Origin: Silene conica
Taxonomy: Eukaryota > Streptophyta > Magnoliopsida > Caryophyllales > Caryophyllaceae
DNA length: 64,000 nucleotides
Reading direction: 5' to 3'
Assembly (NCBI GenBank): GCA_029255685.2
Contig: CM055312.2
Span: 27,746,203 to 27,810,202 of the forward strand
This document shows positions 51,173 to 61,275 of this stretch, piece by piece. The notes under the pieces are model-generated. The model was not told the origin of the DNA. It saw only the letters and a program-made list of their open reading frames with translations, and made no database searches. Position numbers and translations under genes: made by a program. Every line of letters begins with the position of its first letter. Position 1 is the first letter of the stretch.

Positions 51173-51383
51173 CTCTGCGTCCCGGAGGTCTTCGTTTCTG
51201 CGTAAAATCTGAAAAAAACAAGAAAGTACGTGCGCCCAACAATGCGCGAGATGCCAAAAACGATTCTAAAGTCTTAACTACTCAAGCATAAAGGAAAGGA
51301 TCTAAAACTACGAGCAAACAAAAATAAAAAGTTTCGCACAACAGAAATAAATTGTCTTAAAAACTACAACTTAAAAAAAAAAA

Positions 51384-52304
51384 CTATCCGCTAAAGATGC
51401 GGAAAATATCCGACCACGGCTTCTGACGACATGCCGTAGTCTCCACGGTTTTTGCTTTAGTAGCAAAACACATCTTCTTTCCGCCGTCGCAAAGCATATG
51501 CGACGGTCTCTCCTCTTGAGCTTGCCTCCTCTTCTTCTTCTCCTCCCGATCCACGACGTCTGGATCCTCATCCTCTTCATAGCTTAAGCATCCCATTCCT
51601 CCTCTCTGGATGATGACTTCCTTCACTTTGGGTTTCCCCAAACCAGTTCCTGCAATAGTCATAATAGAAGTGCCCTCCCCATTGCTCTCAATCTGGGGCG
51701 GAGGTGTAAAAACGGATACAGGAACAGGTAATAAAGTGGGAGAAGTAGTGATGACCTCATACTTTTTCTCAGAAGTGATAGCATTACATGTGATGGGGGT
51801 CATAGCATCCTTCTTCCTATAAGATAGGCCATAGATAATAGAATGTTTGCCTACTTTGAAGGTTAGAGTCCCAGTGCCTACATCTATAATGGCACCTGCA
51901 GTGTGAAGAAAGAGTCTTCCTAGAATTATAGGTATATGGGCATCCTCTGGGATGTCCAAAACTACAAAGTCGACTGGGAAGAAGAACCTGTCGATACGGA
52001 CAGGGATGTTTTCTAACACTCCTATAGGTTCCATAGATGTGCGATCTGCCATCTGGACTGTCATACTGGTCACTGCAAATTCGGTCATTCCTAGTTTTAA
52101 GGCAACGCTTAGGGGCATGACACTTATACTAGCACCTAAGTCGCATAGAGCCTTCTTAACTGGGAAGGTTCCTATATTACAGGGGACAGAAAAACTACCA
52201 GGGTCTTCTAGTTTATGAGGAGCAATGACATGCGTTAAATAACTGGATGACTCTTCAGTGAGGGCTACCGACTCAACTTTTTCTAGAGACCTCTTTCGTG
52301 ACAA
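51384..52304 (-). pseudogene. B aspartic protease domain of Gag-Pro
   Basis: 306 codons after an internal Met, in the same frame as gag. The retropepsin motif CDLGASISVMP has the catalytic Asp at residue 55, in the DLG form that is usual for Athila-type proteases. A second hydrophobic ILGRLFLHTAGAIID follows near 128-142. The C-terminus is acidic and ends KPWSDIFRIFSG before the stop; element A ends with nearly the same residues, so this is the natural end. It would process Gag in particles. TGA at 52311-52313 separates it from gag; the base context (CpG) fits a C-to-T change of an Arg codon. Confidence 0.88.
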
Positions 52305-52310
52305 AAGTTG

Positions 52311-52853
52311 TCACATGAATTTAAGATATGAAGGAACCTGTTGAACTAATTCTAAAAATGGGACTTGAACATTCAATGAACGAATCACATCTTTAAATTT
52401 GTCAAAAGATACCTGATCCTTTGAAGGCACGAGTCTCTCTGGAAAAGGAGCAGCTGAGGACTCAGTATTTGCAGCCCTTTTTAGAAACCTGGGGGTCTTG
52501 TCACCCCTGAAAAGGAAATCCCGCAAGTTATTCGGCAAATCTGGACGAAAGGGAACTTCAGGTTCTGCTAGACTGGTCGGTCGACCAGAATCTTCGGTCG
52601 GTCGACCAGTCTCCTGTTCAGGCAAAGTTTCCGGATCCTGATCTGCGGTCGGTCGACCAGAAACTTCGGTCGGTCGACCGCCTTCGCTGCTACTCGCCTG
52701 TTTTTCCTTCTCAGCCCCCACTTTAGCTCCACTTCTTAAGGTTACGACGTTTAGAGTCTCCTTTTTCTGGTCCGGCTTGGTCGGAAGTTGACCCGGAGCC
52801 CTAGTATCATTCTTGCTCGCAATTTGAGCAATCTGGGACTCTAACATCTTCAT
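52311..52853 (-). pseudogene. B Gag-Pro linker with GRPT repeats
   Basis: 180 codons in the same frame, between TAG (52869-52871) and TGA (52311-52313). It contains two GRPT-x3-GRPT units, which are the translation of motif pairs 52575/52596 and 52647/52668 (21 bp equals seven codons). The C-terminal part (FDKFKDVIRSLNVQVPFLELVQQVPSYLKFM) is the conserved segment preceding protease in Athila-like elements. Confidence 0.85.
52575..52680. repeat. Four-site motif module inside B gag frame
   Basis: GGTCGGTCGACC pairs at 52575/52596 and 52647/52668, 72 bp between pairs. Same geometry as the non-coding copies, yet in a translated frame. Confidence 0.92.
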
Positions 52854-52868
52854 TCCTGCCTCTCTAGC

Positions 52869-54260
52869 CTATGACTCCTTCTGAACCAACCCAATAAGAT
52901 TTTGGATAAGAGCATCTGTGTTGGGTGGAGGATTAGAAGGTGGTTGAGGGTTGAAAGGTGGTCTTTGGAAATTTTGTTTATGTGGGGGTACATAAGTGGA
53001 ATTTTGCTGAGGTTGCATGTGCTGTGGGTTTTGAACATTCTGGCTTGTCCACCTTAATTTGGGATGGACATTATTATTATTTGGGTCATAGAAATTGTTG
53101 CCACGGTAATGCTGAAAAGCGGCACATGTTTCATTAGATGAAGTACAGAATTTCGACACATGCCCTTCTCCACCGCACCTCTCACAAGCAAAGGGTCCGT
53201 CCTGAACGGCGTTCACTTGGTATATTCCTCCCTTGCTTCCACTCCCTAGATCGAGCTTTCCTGCAGCCTCAAATTTTTCTAACTTAGCTGTCAAGGCCTC
53301 AATTGCTGACAGGTTGTACTCATTTTTCCTCTGATTCCCTCTGGAAGTACCATGCTCAGCACGGTGCACAGCAACATCTTCTATCAACTTGAGACCCTTA
53401 GTCTCTCCTGAATTATCTTGGAATCTTCCATTAGCTGCAGCATCTAGATAGGCCCTGTTGTCATCGTAGAGGCCATTGTAGAACTGGTTGCAAAGAAACC
53501 ATTGTTCGAATCCGTGATGTGGTATGGATCGAACAAGTCTCTTGAACCTGTCCCACGCCTCGCTAAAATCTTCATTGGGACCTTGCTTGAAATTAGTGAT
53601 CTGCGCTCTTAAAGCATTAGTCTTTGATGCAGAATAGTATTTTCTGTAGAATGCTAAGGCTAAGGTGTTCCAATCCGTGACTCCCGCAGCAGTGCGGTCA
53701 AGATCTCTGTACCACTCTTTCGCAGAGTCCCTAAGGGAGAAGATAAACATGGTTTGTTTAATCTGGTCCTGCGTCACTCCTTCTGGGGGTGCTATAGAGC
53801 ATATGTAATCTGTGAAGATTTCAATATGCTTAGCAGCATCCTCATTGGCCGAGCCTCCAAATTGGTTTCTTTCAACCATAGTTATGTAGGCAGGCTTGGC
53901 CTCGAATGGCTTCCCAGTACCTGCAGGTAAAGTGTACCCTTTGTATAGGTCCTTTGCCTGAGGCATGGAGTGACTGGCAATAGTAGCTTCCTCTGTCATG
54001 TTCTCTTCTTCTTTAGAAAAAACTGGAAAGTAGGTAAAAGGTGGTGATCTTGGTGAAAGTGGATTGATGGGTGAATTTGGTTGTGAAGGTGGTGTTTTTG
54101 GTGAAGATGGTAATGATGGTTGTTCGAATAATTCTTCTTGAAATAAGGAAGATGGTGAGCCTCCTTCCTGATTTGCTAGAAGTTGCTTTCTTCTTTCTCT
54201 AAGAGTCCTCTCAATTTCGAGGTCAAGTGGTAGGAGTTCTCCTTGAACTGACCTGCGCAT
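52869..54260 (-). CDS. B Gag
   Basis: 463 codons starting MRRSVQGELLPLD, 100 bp downstream of the primer site. A Pro/Ser-rich N-terminal part (about 40-75) is followed by the retrotransposon Gag core (about 145-265, with FSLRDSAKEWYRDL and the RFKRLVRSIPHHG helix region) and a zinc knuckle CERCGGEGHVSKFC (C359, C362, H367, C372). The C-terminus is Pro/Asn/Gln-rich. It forms the particle and binds RNA. A TAG ends it at 52869-52871 while the frame stays open downstream; the stop fits a CAG-to-TAG change, so the original protein probably ran on into protease. As it stands, Gag alone would be made. Confidence 0.9.
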   Translation of the reverse strand: MRRSVQGELLPLDLEIERTLRERRKQLLANQEGGSPSSLFQEELFEQPSLPSSPKTPPSQPNSPINPLSPRSPPFTYFPVFSKEEENMTEEATIASHSMPQAKDLYKGYTLPAGTGKPFEAKPAYITMVERNQFGGSANEDAAKHIEIFTDYICSIAPPEGVTQDQIKQTMFIFSLRDSAKEWYRDLDRTAAGVTDWNTLALAFYRKYYSASKTNALRAQITNFKQGPNEDFSEAWDRFKRLVRSIPHHGFEQWFLCNQFYNGLYDDNRAYLDAAANGRFQDNSGETKGLKLIEDVAVHRAEHGTSRGNQRKNEYNLSAIEALTAKLEKFEAAGKLDLGSGSKGGIYQVNAVQDGPFACERCGGEGHVSKFCTSSNETCAAFQHYRGNNFYDPNNNNVHPKLRWTSQNVQNPQHMQPQQNSTYVPPHKQNFQRPPFNPQPPSNPPPNTDALIQNLIGLVQKES

Positions 54261-54360
54261 AAGATGGAAACTACAAGAAAAAAGTGAGAAGGTTTAAGGA
54301 ACAAAAAGTTCCTTAAACAAAGAGAAACAAAAACAAAAAACAATAAACACTGGCGTCACC

Positions 54361-54378
54361 TCCCCGGCAACGGCGCCA
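54361..54378 (-). other. Primer binding site of B (tRNA-Asp)
   Basis: TGGCGCCGTTGCCGGGGA on the minus strand is complementary to the 3' end of plant tRNA-Asp, the primer used by Athila-type elements. It lies five bases from the 5' LTR. Confidence 0.9.
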
Positions 54379-54383
54379 AAATT

Positions 54384-55936
54384 TGATGCCCGTCGTTGAG
54401 GGTACCAAAGATAAATTTATAATTCCTAACTTTAACAATAGATAGTGAAAGTCAGGGTCGAACCACAAGGAGGTGGGGAATGTTTATTGTTTGATGTTGA
54501 TGTTCAAAGTAACAAATTGGGGGTTTGATTGGTTGATTACTAAGTCTAAAGTAAAGATAAAAATAAAACAAGAAAATAAAGATGAGATTGAAACTATATA
54601 AAAGGGGATGCTAGGATGTTCGGGTAGTAAATAGCTAAGGTAAAATAAATTCTAAGGTCAACATGTATTGCAGTCGCGTAAGGGGGTGTAACATATCTTT
54701 TTAAGTCTATGCTACCTAATAGCTCCTTTCGGCCTATGCTATTAGTTCCTAGGTCTCACAATTATTGGGTGTCAACAATAAGGGTGATTCCTAAATCCCA
54801 GGTCACATACCTTTCAGCCTTGAGTAACCTATCCGTCTTAAGGTGTAAACCAATGCCCTTCTCGTATCTTTCAATCTTGGGTAGGTCATTACTAACATCC
54901 TACAAATCTCCTTATGGTCTCATTGCAGGATATTATAATTAACAAGAAAAGACGAAATAAGAAAACATACGCGGGTGGTCGACCGACCGGCTACTCCAGT
55001 CGGCCGACCACGGCCTCGGTCGACCGACCAGCTATTCCAGTCGGCCGACCGTGGTCCTGCTACAAGTCGGTCTTTCGAATTCTATTTACCTACGCATATT
55101 CATCCCCTACATCCTAACATATGAAAATTAGCTACTCATGGTTGTTAAGATGATTATGAAATTGAGAATAAACATGGAGAACATAGTAAATAATCTAAAC
55201 ATGCAAGATTCAATAAAGCTTGGGATTCTAACTTAACAATTATAATAAAAATAAGAACTATAATAAAAAGCTAGATTAAAAGAGTAATTACCACAATTGG
55301 AATTAGGGCAGAAAAAAACTAACTTTATTGAATGCTTGAGAATTATTGAAAGATTACAAAACTAAATCTGATAAAACTTGATACTGAAAGATTCGATGCA
55401 AAACTTGATTATCAAGATCTAAGATATCTAAACCCTAGCTACAAGATTAGCTTATATAGGGTAAGAGATTAGAGTTTCCTAAAGACTCTAATTCTAGTTT
55501 ATTTCCGAAAAGAATCGATTGGGCTTCTGTTGTGGTCGGTCGACCTACTATTCGGGTCGGTCGACCGCTTCCTGTTGGGCTTCTTTTATTTCCGGCATTC
55601 CTTGAAATTTGGGCTTAGTTAAAATTCAGGACTGGTCGGCCGACCCGTTTAGCTGGTCGGTCGACCGCCTCTGTACGGAAATCTTCGGATTTCTCTTGTT
55701 TTGACTTTTGGCACTTGACTTTGACTCCAATTGACTTTCCATTTATTCCTCAATTAAGCAAAAGACTCGAGGATACGAATTTGGTGCTAAATCGTCTCTT
55801 TTCCGCATAAATCTGCAAAAGTGCATAAATATACGAAAGTACACAATTTGTGGGAAATAAAGGCTAAAACATAGTAAATGAGCGACCAAATACGTGTAAA
55901 AATAGATGTAAAACATCATAAAATAGACACGTATCA
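54384..55936 (-). repeat. 5' LTR of B
   Basis: 1553 bp; motif pairs at offset 6584 from those of the other LTR (54977, 55018, 55534 and 55634). Confidence 0.96.
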
Positions 55937-56250
55937 ACAACCCATGTCCATGACTTGATGATTTTAATGGACATCGGATTTTTGAAAAACCCATGTCCAT
56001 TGCGTGCTTATTTACATCGAATTTCTGACTAAACCCATGTCCATTGCATTTAATTTTTTTATTAAAACCCCCAGCCCCTACTCCATCACCCTATAATAAT
56101 AAACCCAAATAAAACCCTCAATATTCTAAAAAAACCCTCTTTCGATCAACCCTAATTTCTTCACAATCACAAACCATCCTCAATAAATTTACTGAAGAAT
56201 TAAAAAGAAAAATCAAAGATGGATTAGTTGATTGATTTGTTGATTGACGA

Positions 56251-56401
56251 CGATGCCGGTGATCCTTCTGTCCTCATCGCCGCCTATGAATAGAAAGCCG
56301 CCGCCGCTGCTACCGCTTCCAAGCCGCTTCCTCGCAGAGTCGCAGCCAGTCAGTCAGCCTCTCCGCCTTCTCTTTCACTCCTTTTGCTCAACTGCTCCTC
56401 C
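56251..56401 (+). other. Possible first exon inside CACTA
   Basis: An ATG opens a Pro/Ser/Leu-rich frame (MPVILLSSSPPMNRK...) in GC-rich sequence unlike its AT-rich surroundings. It runs to a GTACTC donor-like site at about 56401. It looks like a captured 5' exon; the source gene is not recognised. Between here and 56820 is AT-rich sequence with a 65-codon frame (56546-56743) that I cannot assign. Confidence 0.3.
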
Positions 56402-56826
56402 GGTACTCTTTCTTTCTCACATCTCATTAATTATGATGTTTAACAGTTTTCTGATTAGGTGGATTGTTTATTCGGATATAGAGTTTTGATACACATACAC
56501 ACATTGTTCCTCTTTTTAAATTGTAATCGAATTGAATTTCTTTGAATGAAAATCAGAAATATTCTTGAGTATGTGTTTTATGATTATTCAGATTTAGAGT
56601 TGCAATTAATTTCTAGACTTGAAGTAGAATCAACTTATGATAAGTTTGACGGAACTGGGAAGCAGATTAGAGAGAAATTTCTCAGATTGTGTATTACATT
56701 TTTGGAGTTGAAGCAGTTCTTGCTGCTTTCTTATCAATGTTAATAATGTATACCTTGAAGTCTCAAACTAGACTATATGTTCATGCGGCTTCTGAATGGT
56801 GCAATGGTGCAGCTAGCATGTCATTT

Positions 56827-56843
56827 GGGGGGGGGGGGGGGGG
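56827..56843. repeat. G17 homopolymer beside the captured exon
   Basis: Seventeen consecutive G residues on the plus strand, about 20 bp past the splice donor of the desaturase exon. Confidence 0.95.
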
Positions 56844-56865
56844 AAGAAGAACAGAGAAGCGAAAC

Positions 56866-57370
56866 CATCCCAGAGCTAATCAGATACTGAATTGTTTTTT
56901 CAATGGCTCTCATGTCAACACGGCCAGTAAGATAGAGGTACTTATTGAGAAGATCACCATGCCTATTCTCCTCAGCAGTCCATGCTCTTGTCCAAATAGC
57001 CCATGAAGTAGGACTTGCCCCGGTTTCATCCCTGACTCCATCTAATGTATTAAGCATAGTCTGATAGGTTGGAAGAGCCTCCTCTGTGATCATATCCCCA
57101 ACCAGTGCAACATAGCGGTCGTCCGGAATCTCCTTTGCCCTCTGTCTAAGCTCCTTGAGCTGCTCATGAAAACCCTCGGATGCGGGATCAGGAAGAAAAT
57201 CTTGAGGCTGCCAGCATTTTTCAACGGGCTTTAAATGAATCAAGAGGTTCTCTTCAGCCCAGCTTTCCATTGATTTGAAAATTTCAATCTTTTCAGGTGG
57301 CATGGAATGTGTTACTTGAACATGCACTTCATGTGGAGGCGTAAAAGGCATTTTCAGCTTTTCTGTTTCT
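56866..57370 (-). pseudogene. SAD: Captured exon of plastid stearoyl-ACP 9-desaturase
   Basis: The minus strand encodes, without a stop, a 505-bp exon bounded by an AG acceptor (57371-57372) and a GT donor (56864-56865). The protein reads [66 protein letters not shown] and IEKTIQYL, the middle section of plant acyl-ACP desaturases (FAB2/SSI2 type). It includes three di-iron ligands (Glu of ITEEALP; Glu and His of EENRH). These enzymes desaturate stearoyl-ACP in the plastid stroma. The transit peptide exon and the C-terminal half with the other ligands are absent, so it cannot encode an enzyme. Short intron flanks came with it. Strong conservation suggests recent capture. Confidence 0.93.
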
Positions 57371-57486
57371 CTGGAATATGAAAAACATAAAATCTTAGAA
57401 AAGATAAAACAGGTAATTTGTCATGCATTCGTAAAAGTACACTTTTAAGATTGTCTGGAAGTTAACAATCTGCTTTTGTCATGCAG

Positions 57487-57625
57487 GAACTACAAGAACT
57501 GACATGTATTTGAGCGAGGATGTCCTAGGATCTACTAAGAAAAGGATGCGCCTCCTCAAGGACGATCTTAGTGCACTGTTAAACATGGGAAACATTAGCC
57601 TTCAAGTCATTGAGACTTTTCTTGG
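57487..57625 (+). other. Exon-like segment inside CACTA
   Basis: Bounded by CAG (57484-57486) and GTACGT (from 57626). Its open frame reads TDMYLSEDVLGSTKKRMR then LLKDDLSALLNMGNISLQVI. The orientation is opposite to the desaturase exon. Together with the exon at 58197 it may be the remnant of a CACTA-encoded gene. Confidence 0.4.
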
Positions 57626-58196
57626 GTACGTACATATTCAATCATAATTTAAAAATTGCATCTCATTATAGTTTGCCTTTGGTCATTAATTTTAAGTATA
57701 TACCATTCATTTGCTTCATTATAGTTCTCTGCTCTGCTCCTTCAGAATACTGGAAACTGGAGTTCGTTATACTTTGACCGGTTTGCTTCTCTGTAAGAAA
57801 CAATTTGCCTTGTTGAGCTGAAAATTTATTTTACGAACCATTATTAAACTGGAGCTTATAGCCATATATACTCCCATATCACTTCTACGAGATTAATAAA
57901 TTTTCATTTAGAATTAAACCTTATTGCAGATCGAGGCCTTATTGATTCACTCATCTCGGGTGTAGAGGCTTTAGTGATTCAGTCGGTGTTTTAAATGCCA
58001 TATTTTTTGCTGTGTGTTTGTGTACTTTCGGATGGTGTCCCGTGACCATTATGGTGCCTAATGTTAGTTGTGTTTAGTTAATGAGCTGTGAATTGTGACT
58101 TATAAGTAGCGAAATACCCCGTATAGCGTTTACTGCGTCGATGTTTTATTTGTCAATTATTATTATTAAAGCTAGAATTTTGTGTATTATTTACAG

Positions 58197-58280
58197 GTTT
58201 TCAAACACCGACTGCCATATTCCCAAGAAGAAATCGACGAGGTCAGGGACTTGTGGGCGGACTATTTTCTAAATGCATAG
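58197..58280 (+). other. Terminal exon-like segment, possible Ulp1-like C-terminus
   Basis: TTTACAG acceptor, then 27 codons (VFKHRLPYSQEEIDEVRDLW...) and TAG. The SQEEIDEVRxxWA pattern recalls the C-terminal end of Ulp1-type cysteine protease frames carried by some plant CACTA elements. The catalytic part is absent. The link rests on recall of the motif only. Confidence 0.35.
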
Positions 58281-58544
58281 TCTTTCTAGCTAGTAACGTA
58301 GTATGTACTTTGATTTTGCAAACTAAGCCGATGTTTGGTTAGTTGTTGAACTTGTGATCTCTAGACTATTTTGGATAATGTATATGAAAGACGACCGACC
58401 TTTGTTGTGATTTGCTTTGTCCCTGTTTAATGAAAGACGAACGACTTTGTCGTGCTTCGCTTTGAATTTGTGTTTGTTTGGTTGATGGTATGGCAGCCTG
58501 GCTGGCATCTGAATAATGTATACTGGTGGTACAAATTACCATCA

Positions 58545-59014
58545 ATACCGGTTTTTTTTTAAAAAAAAGGCAACATCAAGGACAGGGGTTTATGCAATAG
58601 TATGACGCATATTAACTTGTAATGCACATGGGCTTCGGTCAACAACCGATGTACAAAACATAAATAGACATCAGATTACAGCTAAAGAATGATGTGCATA
58701 CATATAAAGGACATCAGACATATTACACCTCTGATGTGCATACATATGAAGGACATCAGATGTGAGTTAAAGAATGATATGCATAAGAATGATGGACATC
58801 AGACTTATTAAACCTCCGATGTGCAATAACATAATGGACATCAGATGTGAGCTAAAGTCTGATGTGCATAAGGATAATGGACATCAGACGTTTTAAACAT
58901 CCGATGTGCATTATCAAATGGACATCGGTTGCACAACCGATGTCCTTGATACCCATAATGGACATCAGTGAACTCTACATCGGTTGCTAATCCGATGTCC
59001 TTGACCATAAAAGT
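58545..59014. repeat. Right subterminal repeats of CACTA
   Basis: Dense array of GACATCAG and CTGATGTGCAT motifs in both orientations at roughly 30-50 bp intervals, turning into intact ACATCGG and CCGATGT near the end. The CG-to-CA/TG pattern looks like decay of methylated CpG. Confidence 0.85.
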
Positions 59015-59044
59015 CCGATGTCCTTAAGGCTTTCTGTAGTAGTG
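59015..59044. repeat. Right terminal inverted repeat of CACTA
   Basis: Exact reverse complement of 47662-47691, ending GTAGTAGTG, then ctt. Confidence 0.95.
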
Positions 59045-59741
59045 CTTGTCCTCAAGCAAGAATTAGACTCGATCTTAAACTAATGGAACGATTTCAATCT
59101 CAGAGCGAAATTTACATGGTAACCTAAACCAATTTTAATGCCAAGTCAACAATGAAATAGTAAATGAATCATGCAAACGAGTTATGGAGTTGTCAAACTT
59201 GCCAGTCTATCGACCATGAAGACTTTCGCAATGGACTCTCGCGGGTCGCTCAAATCACACATTAAACATAGGGTGAAAGAATGTAAAAGATAAAAAAGAA
59301 GTATATTGTAAGGACACTCACCTAACTTCGACCCATGAAGACATGCCTGTAATCTAACATGAAAAAGAATTCTACAACCGTGCATAAACATACTCATTAA
59401 GTGACCTTGACACGTGCATTAAGGTAATGAAGGATATGTGAGGTGAAGGGCAAAAGTGGTTAAGAAGTTTTTGGACAAGTGGGGTTAGTAGCCAAGCTAG
59501 CAATACCGGATAACAACAACATTTTGAATGAAGTACGAGAGTGATAAGATATTAAAGAACAAATCTCACATGAAGTACGAGGTGAAGGGCAAAAGTGGTT
59601 ATGAAAGTGGTATTTTGTAGCACAAATCTCACATAATTTGAAGGAAAGGACTCCCAAATATTTTGAATGAAGTACGAGAGTGATAAGATATTAAAGAAAG
59701 GGATTCCCTGAACGATTTTTGAGTTCCTGCTTCTGTCAGTT

Positions 59742-59778
59742 GGTCGACCGACCATGTGATGCGGTCGGTCGACTGACT
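59742..59778. repeat. Motif pair in A interior
   Basis: Sites at 59742 and 59763. Compared with B (50011), both palindromes are kept while the 9-bp spacer differs. Confidence 0.9.
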
Positions 59779-60929
59779 CGCCGTAATTTTTCGTCTTTTT
59801 TCAGTTTTTTCTTTCTTTTTCTGATTTTTTTTTCTATTATTTTCTTTTTCCTTTTTCTTCTTTCTTTTCTTTCTCTTTCTTTTCTCATGAGGATATACAA
59901 AACCAAAAGTGTCTCAAAAAGATTTCCATTGACCACAAATACTAGCTTGGTAGGGTAGGCTAAGTATAGGATGTAATTTTAGGGGATAAAAAGGCAGATT
60001 TGGTTATGTAGGGCTTATGGGTAAAATAAGAGAAAAGACCTCAAGTGCACGTAACAAGACTCACAAAACAAGATAGCATATAGGTATATAGCAATTCTTG
60101 TTCATGTTTATGCATATTGATGTAACATGTTTCAAAGGGAGAACTACTCACATCCTATATAACTGGTTATAAATGAAACCAGGAATAAGCTCTAAAACTC
60201 AGAATGTATAGTAGTTTGCCAAAGTACAAGTCAAGTCTCAAGAAAAGCAGATTGTTTGACAAAAACTCGTAGATATGCATATGACTCTTATACTAAAACA
60301 TGTTGACAAGGCAAGGCATAGGCATAAACATGTTAAAATGCGAAATCATCATTAAAATACTCTCGTTCCGACTCGACATATATGTTAAAGTAAACGTGCA
60401 TTTTTTTTGAAATTTTTGAAATTTTTCTATTTTTTTTGGATTTTCTTGTATATGCAAGGAAAATAAAGAAAGAATAATGCAAGACAGAAATGCAATAAAT
60501 TTGACAAAAAGTAGTGGAACAATGCATTTGACACAAAACCCTTCCCCAAACCAAACCGCACAATGTCCCCATTGTGCATTAGCATAAGCAAAGGTTTATG
60601 AAATAAAGGAAATAAAATGCGAAAAAGGAAAAACAAGGAAACATGGAAGGAACTCACCGGATTTTTAGCGCAATGGAAACCTCCCCAAACCAGCGTAAGC
60701 TTAGGAGGTATCGGTGGCCAGCAGTGCCACTCCAAGGACCTGAAAAAGAGAGACGAAGAAAACCCTTTTTCGGGGATTAGCGGTGTTTTGGGTGATAAAT
60801 AATAATTCTAGGGTTTGAAAAAGTGAGAAGAAATTTGAAAGCTGAAAGGAAAATAGTAAGGAGAAAGACTCCCTAATCATCCTGGCACGCTTTCCAAGGT
60901 AGGCACGAACAGGGTGCAACAGCCACGGT

Positions 60930-61034
60930 GGTCGACCGACCACCCCACTTGGTCGACCGACCAAGAGACTGGTTACAGGATCTTCTGGACTGCAGGAACT
61001 TGGTCGACTGACTGATGGTACTGGTCGGTCGACC
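60930..61034. repeat. Four-site motif module in A interior
   Basis: Pairs 60930/60951 and 61002/61023, 72 bp apart, the counterpart of 51068-51172 in B. Confidence 0.9.
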
Positions 61035-61275
61035 TCTGTTCCCGTGCAGTGCTCTTTTTCTTCTCGAAATTAATTCCATGGATGGAATTAATCCTTCCTC
61101 AAACCTGTAAAACATTATATATGCGCCCAAAACATGCGCAAAATCCAGAAACCCAAGTCTAAAAGTCTCAACCAAACAACAAAAGCAAAAAATGCCTAAA
61201 ACTAACGCAAAAACACAACTAAGAGTCTTAAAGGAAAACAGAAAATTGTCTTAAAAACTTGAAAGTGCAAAGAAC

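Larger units (their letters stand above)
49353..51383 (-). other. B interior, non-coding 3' section
   Basis: About 2 kb between the end of the protease frame and the 3' LTR, where an autonomous element would have RT, RNase H and integrase. I see no such motifs in any frame. It begins with a polypurine tract complement (49353-49370), contains a pyrimidine-rich tract (50055-50165) whose Lys-rich antisense frame is an artefact, and holds motif pairs at 50011/50032, 51068/51089 and 51140/51161. It aligns with A at 59048-61275. Confidence 0.8.
47800..55936 (-). mobile_element. Element B (young Athila-like GAG-PRO retrotransposon)
   Basis: 8137 bp with perfect duplication acaac (47795-47799 and 55937-55941). 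LTRs are 1553 bp each and differ at only about five positions by my count. Minus-strand order: 5' LTR 55936-54384, tRNA-Asp primer site, gag-protease frame 54260-51384 with two stops, about 2 kb non-coding, polypurine tract, 3' LTR 49352-47800. There is no RT, RNase H or integrase. The primer site and the DLGA protease fit the Athila/Tat side of Ty3/gypsy. It needs replication enzymes from another element. Confidence 0.95.
47662..59044. mobile_element. CACTA transposon carrying gene fragments, interrupted by B
   Basis: Perfect 30-bp terminal inverted repeats begin CACTACTACAGAAAGCC (47662 on, and the reverse at 59015-59044). A 3-bp duplication, ctt, lies at 47659-47661 and 59045-59047. Rejoining the flanks restores the sequence seen at 49370-49390 in B (CCTTGCTTG.CCTCAAGCAAG), so the target was element A. 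Without B (8137 bp plus duplication) it is about 3.2 kb. It has subterminal ACATCGG-type repeats at both ends, a stearoyl-ACP desaturase exon and further exon-like pieces, but no transposase core. It is therefore a non-autonomous, Pack-type CACTA. Confidence 0.92.
59048..61275 (-). other. Element A interior, non-coding 3' section
   Basis: Continues A after the CACTA duplication and aligns with B at about 49376-51383, including a pyrimidine-rich tract (59790-59885) and motif pairs. No RT or integrase motif. A partial local repeat (the AGGTGAAGGGCAAAAGTGGTTA block at 59440 and 59579) suggests a small internal duplication. Confidence 0.8.
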
